A DNA stretch of 64,000 nt from Flavobacterium sp. Lineage in GTDB: Bacteria; Bacteroidota; Bacteroidia; Flavobacteriales; Flavobacteriaceae. Position numbers and translations under genes: made by a program. This document shows positions 14,391 through 22,565 of this stretch, one piece after another. Within the stretch, counting starts at the first letter, position 1, and each line of letters opens with the position of its first letter. The notes under the pieces were generated by a model that saw only the letters and a program-made list of their open reading frames with translations, was not told the DNA's origin and ran no database searches. The stretch spans positions 124,001 to 188,000 of the forward strand of contig NZ_JAQSDH010000022.1 of assembly GCF_029945805.1 (NCBI RefSeq). Reading direction: 5' to 3'.

Positions 14391-17252
14391 TTAGAAATTA
14401 TATGAAATTCCGAAGTTCCAAGTTCTTCCAAAACCAAAATATACTTGGTTAGATTGGTCTAAACCGTCATACACTTTTAAATTTGTCAAGTAAGTATTGT
14501 ATGCTGTTGTATTTGGTGTTCCATTCGTATTAACGAAATCTTCTTGATTTTTAATATGAATGTTTGTTCTAGATTCAGCGATAAAAATCTTGTCTAGAAC
14601 GTTATTCATGTTAAATCTGAAATTAACCGAATTTGTATTGTCTTTACCAACAAGCATTTTATAGGAGAAACCAGCATCCATTAAACCATAAGCTGGCAAT
14701 AATAAAGAACCTTTATCGTTAGCACTTTGTGTTTTGAATGATGTTGGATCGATACTTGCAAACAATTGATCAATGTATCTATAATTTCCATCAATTTTGA
14801 ATCGTGTTAGTATTTCATAAGTTGCTCCAATGCTAGCAGTAGTTTGAGCAGCATCACCAACTTTTATTCCGTTGATGTACAATTTTTCAACAAATGCGTC
14901 ACCTGAAGGGTTTGTGATCACATTATTATTATCATCTTGATAATTTGCAGTTACATCAGATCCATATTTCCAATTTCCTACCGAAACCATACCATTAATA
15001 GATAGTTTAGTAACAGGCTTGTAATTAAAGTCTAATTCTGCACCCATATGAATTTGTTCCACACCTTGAATAAAGGCAGAACCAAGAACTGTTGGTGTTG
15101 AAGCATTTAAATCGTCATCAATATTAGCTGTGACTCTAATAAATCTGTCTTTCCAAGTCGTTCTATAAACATTCACATTTGCATTAAATTTAGAAGAACG
15201 GAAACCGTAACCAGCTTCAAGACCCATGATTTTTTCGTTAGTCAAGTTTTCATTTAATGCTGAGGCATTGTTTGGATAAACAGCATTAAAGAATGGTTGT
15301 TTAGAGTAATAACCTGCATTAGCAAATACATTGTGATATTCGTTGATGTTGTAATTTACGCCACCTTTAACGTTACCACCTAAAATATTTTTATAATCTG
15401 TTGAATACAATGGATCAGTTACTAAATATTTAAAGAAATCATCTCTTCTGAAACCTTGTTGCGAAACTGCACCTTGAATGAAAGCCGTCAAGTTACCTGT
15501 GCTATATTCTAATTGAGAAAAAGCGCCATACCATGTAACTAAACCATCGTTGTTGTAGTTTATTTTTTGCTGATAGTCACTGTTAAAAAGTGGATTCCCG
15601 TTTGGTTGAGCAGCATATTCAAAATTTAAAACTCTTCCAGGATTGTTTATATCCGTGTTGTCAGCATAGTTATCAGCACCATTTAAATCTGTAATATTTT
15701 GATAATGAATTCCTCTGTAAGTTCTTGCGTCTAACCCAAAGTCTAAAGTTAAATTAGTAGATAATTTCTTGTTTAAATTGATTACACCGCCATACCAGTT
15801 ATGCGAGTTAACAGATGCTATTTTAGAAATACCGTTTGTTCCATTGTTACTTGTTGATGCGCTATTTTGATAGCTACCGCCAATTTGTGCTCTTGGATTT
15901 GAGTTTGGCACTTGCGGACCAGAAGCTGGAATAATTGACACTGGTTGACCTGAATTCCATGCTTGAATTAAATCAACATCAATTAATCCGTTAGGCGTTT
16001 TTAAATTGTTTGCAAAAAATCGATTTCCTCTAATGGCACCAGCACCACTTGTTCCTCCACCGCGACCCCAAGAGGCGTATAATACTGTCGACAATTTTGT
16101 TGTTTCATTGATTTTCCAATCCCAGTTTAATGATGCAACTGGTTTGTGGTAATAGTTTGTTCTGAAGCTATATTCTTCACCGTTTAAATATCCCCAATCT
16201 GAATTGTATTTAATGTTTGGCTCATTATTACCTTCTCCATATTTGATATAATCACTGATAGTTGGTGCTGCCGATCTTTGGTTATGCCATTGTGGTGCGC
16301 CAGTAAATGTAAATTGAACATCATGGTTTTTATTGAATTCATATCCAACACCAATAAAATAATTTCCTGCCGCAAATTTAGTTCCGTCAACATATCCTGC
16401 TCCAAAAGTCTGACTTAATAAAACTGAAACCGAAAGACCATTTTTCATTTTACCAGTAGAATAACTAGCTAACGTTTTCAAATAATTGTCATTTCCTGCA
16501 GTAGATGAAACCACGCCACCTTCTTTAATGTCAGCAGTTCTAGTAACAACATTTATCGTTCCACCAACAGATGAAATTGCCAATTTAGAAGAACCTAAAC
16601 CACGCTGTACTTGCATTGCAGAAGTCACATCTGACAAACCTGCCCAGTTACTCCAGAAAACACGACTGTTTTCCATGTCATTTACCGGCACACCGTTTAT
16701 CATTACTGCGATATTTTCTTGCGAAAAACCTCTTATGTTTATTCTTGAATCTCCAAAACCACCACCCGATTTTGTTGTATAAACAGAAGGCGTATTGGCT
16801 AATATTTCTGGAAACTCTTGATTTCCCAATTTTTGCTGAATTTCTGCAGCTTTGATGGTGGAAACCGCAACAGGGGTTTTTCTGTCTTTTGCAATATCAA
16901 TTACGGTACTTCTGATAACAACTTCTTCTAATGCGTTGGCATCGGGTTGCAATTTAATAGTGCCAAAATCAAATGTTTCGCTATTGCTAACTTTAAAGTT
17001 GCGCGTTATTGATCCGAAACCAATGTAAGTAATAACAACTTGTCCGGAAGATTGTGTTGTTGTCAGCAAAAATTTCCCATCAACGTCTGTTGATGTTCCA
17101 GTTGTAGTACCTTTAATAAGAATGTTTACGCCAGGTAAAGTTGCGCCTAGTTCGTTGTCAACAATAGTTCCTTTTATCTTTCCTTGAGAAAGCACAGCTG
17201 CGCTGATCAATAAAAATAAACAAGTGAGCAAATTAGTCTTAAAGTTTTTCAT
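14391..17252 (-). CDS. TonB-dependent outer-membrane receptor with CarboxypepD-regulatory-like domain
   Basis: Outer-membrane transporter energised by TonB. I start it at the second Met (17252), which gives a clean signal peptide, MKNFKTNLLTCLFLLISAAV; the frame extends nine codons further. Order, numbered from that start: a carboxypeptidase-regulatory-like beta-sandwich (about 24-105, KGTIVDNELGATLPGVNIL), a plug (about 115-240, RINIRGFSQENIAVMINGVP), then the 22-strand-type barrel to the terminal Phe. No SusD-like gene is adjacent, so this is not a classical polysaccharide locus. The substrate cannot be told from sequence. Confidence 0.93.
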   Translation of the reverse strand: MKNFKTNLLTCLFLLISAAVLSQGKIKGTIVDNELGATLPGVNILIKGTTTGTSTDVDGKFLLTTTQSSGQVVITYIGFGSITRNFKVSNSETFDFGTIKLQPDANALEEVVIRSTVIDIAKDRKTPVAVSTIKAAEIQQKLGNQEFPEILANTPSVYTTKSGGGFGDSRINIRGFSQENIAVMINGVPVNDMENSRVFWSNWAGLSDVTSAMQVQRGLGSSKLAISSVGGTINVVTRTADIKEGGVVSSTAGNDNYLKTLASYSTGKMKNGLSVSVLLSQTFGAGYVDGTKFAAGNYFIGVGYEFNKNHDVQFTFTGAPQWHNQRSAAPTISDYIKYGEGNNEPNIKYNSDWGYLNGEEYSFRTNYYHKPVASLNWDWKINETTKLSTVLYASWGRGGGTSGAGAIRGNRFFANNLKTPNGLIDVDLIQAWNSGQPVSIIPASGPQVPNSNPRAQIGGSYQNSASTSNNGTNGISKIASVNSHNWYGGVINLNKKLSTNLTLDFGLDARTYRGIHYQNITDLNGADNYADNTDINNPGRVLNFEYAAQPNGNPLFNSDYQQKINYNNDGLVTWYGAFSQLEYSTGNLTAFIQGAVSQQGFRRDDFFKYLVTDPLYSTDYKNILGGNVKGGVNYNINEYHNVFANAGYYSKQPFFNAVYPNNASALNENLTNEKIMGLEAGYGFRSSKFNANVNVYRTTWKDRFIRVTANIDDDLNASTPTVLGSAFIQGVEQIHMGAELDFNYKPVTKLSINGMVSVGNWKYGSDVTANYQDDNNNVITNPSGDAFVEKLYINGIKVGDAAQTTASIGATYEILTRFKIDGNYRYIDQLFASIDPTSFKTQSANDKGSLLLPAYGLMDAGFSYKMLVGKDNTNSVNFRFNMNNVLDKIFIAESRTNIHIKNQEDFVNTNGTPNTTAYNTYLTNLKVYDGLDQSNQVYFGFGRTWNFGISYNF

Positions 17253-17407
17253 TTCTTCGTTTGTTAAAATTTTTTGCAAAATTGAAACTTTAAAATCTTT
17301 ATGTTGTTAAGGAAACATTACTAAATGGCTTATTATTGCGTTTTTATCAGTCGTTTAGATTTATGTGGATTTTTATTGCACTATCTGCATCATATTATTT
17401 AAATCAA

Positions 17408-17441
17408 TAAAAAAACCTCAAACAATTGATAGAATGAGGTT
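17408..17441 (-). terminator. Terminator of pgi
   Basis: AACCTCA (17414-17420) pairs with TGAGGTT (17435-17441); read on the minus strand it is followed by a T run. It lies 30 bp past the pgi stop. The rest of the 219-bp gap up to the receptor start shows nothing else I can identify. Confidence 0.65.
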
Positions 17442-17471
17442 ATGGTATATAAGTAGCCAACGGATTTATTC

Positions 17472-19109
17472 TTACTTCAAGAAATACTCAAGAAGCAATT
17501 TTGTAGAACTATCGTGGTTGTTAATTTCCTTAGCATTTATTTCGTCCAAAATAGAATTAGCCAATTGTTTTCCTAATTCGACTCCCCATTGGTCATAACT
17601 AAAAATATTCCAGATGATTCCTTGTACAAATATTTTGTGCTCATACATGGCGATTAAAGAACCCAAATTTTTTGGCGTGAGTTTTTGAATTAAAAAAGTA
17701 TTTGTTGGTTTATTGCCTGCAAAAACTTTAAAAGGCAACAGGAAAGCAGCTTTTTCACCAATGATATTTTGTTTTTCAAATTCAGCTTTCACTTGTGCCT
17801 CTGTTTTTCCATTCATCAAAGCTTCTGTTTGTGCAAAGAAGTTGGACATCAGTTTGTCGTGATGATCTTGATTTCCGTAAAGTGGTTTTATAAATCCGAT
17901 AAAATCAGTTGGAATTAATTTTGTCCCTTGATGGATTAATTGGAAAAAGGCGTGTTGAGAATTCGTTCCTGGTTCACCCCATATAATAGTTCCTGTTTGA
18001 TAATTAACTGTTTCCCCATTTCGTGCAACACTTTTTCCATTGCTTTCCATAATGCCTTGTTGCAAATAGGGCGCCAATTTTTGTAAATACTGAGTGTATG
18101 GGATTAATGCTTCGCTTTCTGCTCCAAAAAAATTGTTGTACCAAATGCTTAGTAAGGCCAAAACGACGGGAATATTTTGGTCAAATTCGGTAGTTTTGAA
18201 ATGCTCGTCCATTTCGTTTGCGCCCTTCAATAAATCATCAAAATTATCAAATCCGACTGCCAAACTAATGGAAAGTCCAACGGCGCTCCAAAGTGAAAAT
18301 CGTCCTCCAACCCAATCCCACATGGGGAAAATAGTATTCGGATTGATTCCGAAATCGGTTACTTTCTGGATATTTGTTGAAACTGCTACGAAATGTTTAG
18401 CCACATCTTCCTGATTTGCTGATTTCAAAAACCAAGTTCGAATGGTTTCGGAATTGGTCAACGTTTCCTGAGTGGTAAAAGTCTTAGAAACGATTACAAA
18501 AAGAGTAGTTTCCCGATTTAGATTTTTGATTACTTCGTTAACGTGATCGCCATCTACATTGGAAACAAAATGAAGATTCAGATGATTTTTATAAAATTGT
18601 AAGCCTTCGACAATCATCGCCGGACCAAGATCGGAACCGCCAATACCAATGTTTACTATATCTGTAAATGATTTTCCGGTGTAGCCTTTTCGTTCTCCCG
18701 AAATGACTTCGGTACAGAAACGTTTCATTTTGTTTTTTACTTGATAAATTTCAGGAACTACATTTTCTCCCTCAACTACAATAGTTGCAGTTTGCGGCGC
18801 ACGTAAAGCGGTATGAAGCACAGCTCTATCTTCGGTCTGATTGATGTTTTCGCCCGAAAAATACTTTTCCATTGCTGATTTTAGCTGCACTTCTTTGGCT
18901 AATTCTTGAAGCAATGTCAAGGTTTCTTCACTGATGATGTTTTTAGAATAATCCACTAGAAAATCATTCCATTGTATATGAAATTTTTCTGCCCTTGCTT
19001 CATCGTATGCAAACATTTCTTTCATAGAAACGTTTTTCATATCGGCGTAATGCTCTTTTAATTTTTTCCAAGCGGTTGTATGCGTCGGATTTATATTTGG
19101 TAAAGCCAT
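17472..19109 (-). CDS. pgi: Glucose-6-phosphate isomerase
   Basis: Interconverts glucose 6-phosphate and fructose 6-phosphate. Family signatures are present: [14 protein letters not shown] in the middle and [18 protein letters not shown] near the C-terminus, whose lysine belongs to the active site. [11 protein letters not shown] binds the substrate phosphate, and the catalytic Glu lies in [16 protein letters not shown] IIWGEPG. The 545-residue length is standard. A TAAATTTG box at 19128-19135 on the minus strand is a plausible -7 element. Confidence 0.97.
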   Translation of the reverse strand: MALPNINPTHTTAWKKLKEHYADMKNVSMKEMFAYDEARAEKFHIQWNDFLVDYSKNIISEETLTLLQELAKEVQLKSAMEKYFSGENINQTEDRAVLHTALRAPQTATIVVEGENVVPEIYQVKNKMKRFCTEVISGERKGYTGKSFTDIVNIGIGGSDLGPAMIVEGLQFYKNHLNLHFVSNVDGDHVNEVIKNLNRETTLFVIVSKTFTTQETLTNSETIRTWFLKSANQEDVAKHFVAVSTNIQKVTDFGINPNTIFPMWDWVGGRFSLWSAVGLSISLAVGFDNFDDLLKGANEMDEHFKTTEFDQNIPVVLALLSIWYNNFFGAESEALIPYTQYLQKLAPYLQQGIMESNGKSVARNGETVNYQTGTIIWGEPGTNSQHAFFQLIHQGTKLIPTDFIGFIKPLYGNQDHHDKLMSNFFAQTEALMNGKTEAQVKAEFEKQNIIGEKAAFLLPFKVFAGNKPTNTFLIQKLTPKNLGSLIAMYEHKIFVQGIIWNIFSYDQWGVELGKQLANSILDEINAKEINNHDSSTKLLLEYFLK

Positions 19110-19199
19110 TTCTTAAATTTTGAACGACAAATTTACAAATATGATTTGTATAAACTTGCGGAATGTTTTTACGCTAACGTTGTAGTGAAGAAAAAATCT

Positions 19200-20441
19200 T
19201 TACTTTTTAGCATTCAGGGATGCAACACTGTCCAATTCTCTTTTGATTGGTTTCATGTAAGTCATAAATTTTTGTCTATATCTACTATCCATTGGTGTTG
19301 ATGTTGGCAATTTCAATTTCAATGCATCAACTTGTACTCCTTTTTGCCAAAAACGATAGCAAACGTGTGGTCCTGTTGCCAAACCTGTACTTCCCACTTT
19401 TCCAATGATTTGACCTTGAGTTACTCTTTGTCCGCGTTTGACCAATATTTTTGACATGTGCAAATATTGCGTTGCGTAGGTTTGATCGTGTTTTACTTTT
19501 ACAAAATTTCCGTTTCCTGCAGTATATCCGGCTTGTTCGACTACACCGGCGGCCGTTGTCATAATTGGAGTTCCTGTTGGGGCTGCATAATCGGTTCCGT
19601 TATGTGCTTTCCATATCTTTTGAACAGGATGGAACCTATTTTTAGTATATCTGGAAGTGATGTTTACGAATTTAAGTGGCGCTTTTAGGAAAAAGTTCTT
19701 CAGTGTTTTTCCTTCTTCATCATAATATTGTTGCTTTTTGGTATTCTCATCTGGTGAAAAAGAAAAAGCATAAATTTTTTTGCCTTTGTATTCGAAAAAA
19801 GCAGCCTTTAGACTGTCTACGCCATCATAAATCGTATCGTTAATGTATCTTTCGGTAAATTTTAAACCAAACTCATCTCCTTTTTGAAGTTTAAAGAAAT
19901 CGATTGACCAAGCATAGATTTTAGCGATTTTTGGCGCAAGCGATGGATCAACTTTTAAATTTTGAAGTGTTTCTGACAACGAACCATTTAATGCCCCTGC
20001 AATCGTCCGTGTTTTAAAAGTAAGAGGTCTTGTTTTTTTGAAGGCACTAATAGAATCTCTAAAATCAACTACATAATAATTCAATCGGTCTGGTTGGTAG
20101 ATAAAAGCCTGAATTTTATTGGTTTTGTCTTTACTGCGAAGTATTGTAAAAGGCTTTCCTATTTTGATAATTTTGACATTGAAAGTATCTTTTACTTTAG
20201 CGGCGATGTCATAGACTTCATAACCGTTTAAGTTTTGAGTATCTAAAATGCTCCCAAAAGTATCACCTGATTGAATGGTGTCATTAACAACATTAAAATC
20301 ATTCAGATTGAATCCAAACTCAACCGTTTTAGGCTGAACTTTTGGAACTATAATTTTTTCATCTTTCTTTTCATTACATGATATTGTTAAAGAAATAAGA
20401 ATAAGTAGGAAAAGTATTTTTTGAAAGATTCTTGACATCAT
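19200..20441 (-). CDS. M23-family peptidase, predicted lipoprotein
   Basis: Lipoprotein signal with C22 in LISLTISCNEKKDE; the acidic/lysine residues after the Cys resemble surface-export signals of Bacteroidota lipoproteins. A helical/OapA-like region (about 45-255) precedes the LytM domain (about 262-375), which cuts peptidoglycan cross-links. The first zinc motif HxxxD is H280 and D284 (KAHNGTDYA); H328 (QYLHMS) is conserved. The final motif is GPHVCYRF, so H359 is kept but the usual second His is C361. Last gene of a probable operon with tryptophan dioxygenase (7-bp gap) and DUF3108. Confidence 0.9.
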   Translation of the reverse strand: MMSRIFQKILFLLILISLTISCNEKKDEKIIVPKVQPKTVEFGFNLNDFNVVNDTIQSGDTFGSILDTQNLNGYEVYDIAAKVKDTFNVKIIKIGKPFTILRSKDKTNKIQAFIYQPDRLNYYVVDFRDSISAFKKTRPLTFKTRTIAGALNGSLSETLQNLKVDPSLAPKIAKIYAWSIDFFKLQKGDEFGLKFTERYINDTIYDGVDSLKAAFFEYKGKKIYAFSFSPDENTKKQQYYDEEGKTLKNFFLKAPLKFVNITSRYTKNRFHPVQKIWKAHNGTDYAAPTGTPIMTTAAGVVEQAGYTAGNGNFVKVKHDQTYATQYLHMSKILVKRGQRVTQGQIIGKVGSTGLATGPHVCYRFWQKGVQVDALKLKLPTSTPMDSRYRQKFMTYMKPIKRELDSVASLNAKK

Positions 20442-20448
20442 GTATTGC

Positions 20449-21381
20449 TTAATATCCTTCGCCCCAAATTTTTAATTCTTCATCACTCCACAATTCAGGA
20501 AAAAATATTCTACGTTGGTATTTTGGATGCATGTATTTTTTCCAATCGCTTCCACCAGTAGCTTCGCCAGACCCTTTTCCACTGTCAATATATTTTCTGG
20601 CAGCATTTAAATGCCCCATAACCCAAGTTATATTTACGGTATGATCGTAATGACGCATTGCTTTAATCAATTCTGTTTTTTTCTGATCTTCATCCGGCAA
20701 TTGTTTGAATTTCTGCCAAATATTAATCGTATTGTATTCTTCCATATACCGAAGAAATTCTTCTCTATATTTTCTTTCAAATTCTAAAATCAAGAATGAT
20801 TTTTCGCCAGTTTCGTAATCTTTTCCTGCTGCTTGCCAATACAAATGCTCGAATGCATGAGAATAAGGCGTGTCTCTGTCAATCGAAGCTCTAAATCGAT
20901 AATCTATTAGGTTTATTAAATCTGTTGAAGAGAACTCTATTAAACGGTACTGTGCGCTTTGAAATCCGCTAGCGGGTGTTAATGTATTTCTGAATTTCAT
21001 GTATTGCTCTACTTCCATTCCGTCACCCATAATATCGAAAGAAGTGGTAAGCATGTCAAAATAGCGACTTATTCTTCTCAGCTTTTCGGTAAAAAATTCG
21101 GTTTGTGGTTTTTCGGTATGACACAGTTGATTAATTTCCCAAAGTATCATTTTAAAAAGTAGCTCATTTACTTGATGGTACATAATAAATACCATTTCAT
21201 CAGGCAGAACGGTACGCTGTGTTTGTAAATTCAATAATACATCGGTTTGAATATAATCCCAATATGTTATTGGCTTTGACCAAAGCAAACCTTCAAGATG
21301 CGTTTCGGTTTTTTGGTTTATAGCGTCAAACTTTTGTTCTAATGCCTCTAATATCGATTCAGAATTTGTACTATTACTCAT
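20449..21381 (-). CDS. kynA: Tryptophan 2,3-dioxygenase family protein
   Basis: Haem enzyme that opens the indole ring of tryptophan to give N-formylkynurenine, the first step of the kynurenine route. Family blocks: YWDYIQTDVLLNLQ (40-53), DEMVFIMYHQVNELLFK (61-77), PASGFQSAQYR (136-146), and GHLNAARKYIDSG with ATGGSDWKKYM. H257 is the predicted proximal haem ligand. Length 310 fits. It lies 3 bp after the DUF3108 gene. No kynurenine formamidase or kynureninase is in the window, so the pathway may continue elsewhere. Confidence 0.92.
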   Translation of the reverse strand: MSNSTNSESILEALEQKFDAINQKTETHLEGLLWSKPITYWDYIQTDVLLNLQTQRTVLPDEMVFIMYHQVNELLFKMILWEINQLCHTEKPQTEFFTEKLRRISRYFDMLTTSFDIMGDGMEVEQYMKFRNTLTPASGFQSAQYRLIEFSSTDLINLIDYRFRASIDRDTPYSHAFEHLYWQAAGKDYETGEKSFLILEFERKYREEFLRYMEEYNTINIWQKFKQLPDEDQKKTELIKAMRHYDHTVNITWVMGHLNAARKYIDSGKGSGEATGGSDWKKYMHPKYQRRIFFPELWSDEELKIWGEGY

Positions 21382-21384
21382 TGA

Positions 21385-22158
21385 CTATTTCGTTTTTACC
21401 CTAAATGGATTTTTTAATCCTTTGAAGCCTTCTATGTCAGCTTTAATTGATCCAACAGCTAAACTGGCTTTTATTCTTAATGGAATTTTATTTTCGTCGT
21501 CTGATATCCAAACCGTTAAACTTTCTTCTTCTTTAAAAACCCTTCCTGATTGTACTATGGGTCTAAAAATCATAGTAGAAATGGTTCCAAATTTAGTTTT
21601 TAGATCTTCTTTACCTATATATTTTAACTTAAACTTAAAAGTTTCGTCATCAAAAAACATATCTACAACAATAGATTCCCCCACTTTTAATTTGTCAATA
21701 TTTGGATGATTTCTTAGAAAGTAAAAAGTTGAAATTATATCCTGAACATTTTCAGTTACAGAAAACGTTTTCTCAGTTTTATTCTTGTAATCTTTTATCA
21801 ATACTTTATTTGCATCTTGATTAAAGAAACCTTCTTGATTCTTTTTATAACCGCCTTCGTCTATTTTTCTAACAAATTGATAAGGCTTATTAGTTACCTT
21901 GTCAAAGTAGCTTTCATAATTGTCATCTACTTTAAAGAAGAAACGCGACATACCGACAGTATATCCTTTTCCGATAGCATGGTATACTTTCTTTCCGTCT
22001 TTAACAGCATCTTTTATTTCAAGAGTTGCAAAACCCGCATTGACAAATCCATAATGTATTCTGAATTTGAACCATTCTCCCGAATCATATGCATCAGGCT
22101 TCTGCGTATCAAAACTTACAGTAATAAAAACCAATAATAGTAATAAATACTTTTTCAT
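21385..22158 (-). CDS. DUF3108 secreted protein
   Basis: A signal peptide (MKKYLLLLLVFITVSF) followed by a beta-rich domain containing GEWFKFRIHYGFVNAGFATLE, KVDDNYESYFDK and LTVWISDDENKIPLRIKA, which match the DUF3108 family of predicted periplasmic proteins with unknown function. It is the first gene of a three-gene unit (DUF3108, tryptophan dioxygenase, M23 lipoprotein) with gaps of 3 and 7 bp. A strong promoter lies 41 bp upstream. Confidence 0.85.
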   Translation of the reverse strand: MKKYLLLLLVFITVSFDTQKPDAYDSGEWFKFRIHYGFVNAGFATLEIKDAVKDGKKVYHAIGKGYTVGMSRFFFKVDDNYESYFDKVTNKPYQFVRKIDEGGYKKNQEGFFNQDANKVLIKDYKNKTEKTFSVTENVQDIISTFYFLRNHPNIDKLKVGESIVVDMFFDDETFKFKLKYIGKEDLKTKFGTISTMIFRPIVQSGRVFKEEESLTVWISDDENKIPLRIKASLAVGSIKADIEGFKGLKNPFRVKTK

Positions 22159-22198
22159 GTCTTCAATTGTTTTTTATACTGTTTTACAATATCCGTTC

Positions 22199-22230
22199 CA
22201 AATGTAACGAAACAAAAAAACCCAATCAAA
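22199..22230 (-). promoter_or_regulatory. Promoter of the DUF3108-kynA-M23 operon
   Basis: Minus-strand TACATTTG (22206-22199) with TTTG (22230-22227) exactly 20 nt upstream. It overlaps the terminator of the upstream small-RNA candidate. Confidence 0.65.
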
Positions 22231-22325
22231 TTAATGACTGAGTTTTTATGCTATTAACCAACCAAAAAACTATAAATTATGAAAATTTATCCAAAAATAT
22301 GAGGAAACCACTCCTCGTTTTTTTG
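22213..22325 (-). ncRNA. Candidate small RNA between the OmpA operon and DUF3108
   Basis: A promoter at 22332-22363 would start a minus-strand transcript near 22325. It begins with a hairpin, CGAGGA.../TCCTC (about 22298-22316), continues through AT-rich sequence, and ends at AACTCAGTCA/TGATTGGGTT (22244-22235 with 22228-22219, two G-T pairs) followed by seven Ts. The total is about 110 nt. No credible reading frame lies inside. It could instead be an attenuated leader of the DUF3108 operon, whose own promoter overlaps the terminator. Confidence 0.4.
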
Positions 22326-22331
22326 ATAATG

Positions 22332-22363
22332 CAAAGATACTTGAAACAATTGCATAATTACAA
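22332..22363 (-). promoter_or_regulatory. Promoter for the 22.3-kb small-RNA candidate
   Basis: Minus-strand TATCTTTG (22339-22332) with TTG (22363-22361) 21 nt upstream. Between here and the OmpA-operon terminator (22364-22513) I see no gene. Confidence 0.55.
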
Positions 22364-22513
22364 TCAAAATGCCGACTTTAACACTTAATTAATAAAAAAC
22401 AAGGTGTTGTAAGTGCTATTTTTGAACAATATGCAAAAAAACCGCTTTATATCAACATTTTATTAAATTAAATAGCCGTTAAACATTTGTATTTAATCCT
22501 TAAGGTAAATTTA

Positions 22514-22552
22514 TCCAAAAAAAAAAACCGAACGTAATGTTCGGTTTTTTTT
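22514..22552 (-). terminator. Terminator of the adhesin-SprF-OmpA operon
   Basis: AACCGAAC (22526-22533) pairs with GTTCGGTT (22539-22546) with a 5-nt loop; on the minus strand eleven Ts overlap and follow. It ends the transcript 20 bp after the OmpA-like stop. Confidence 0.85.
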
Positions 22553-22565
22553 ATGAGTAATTAAA

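Noticed and set aside
17253..17279. Longer starts for secreted proteins (receptor at 17279, SprF-like at 25396, barrel-like protein at 36645)
   Set aside because: Internal Met codons give canonical signal peptides with short basic N-termini, whereas the longer forms add polar residues in front.
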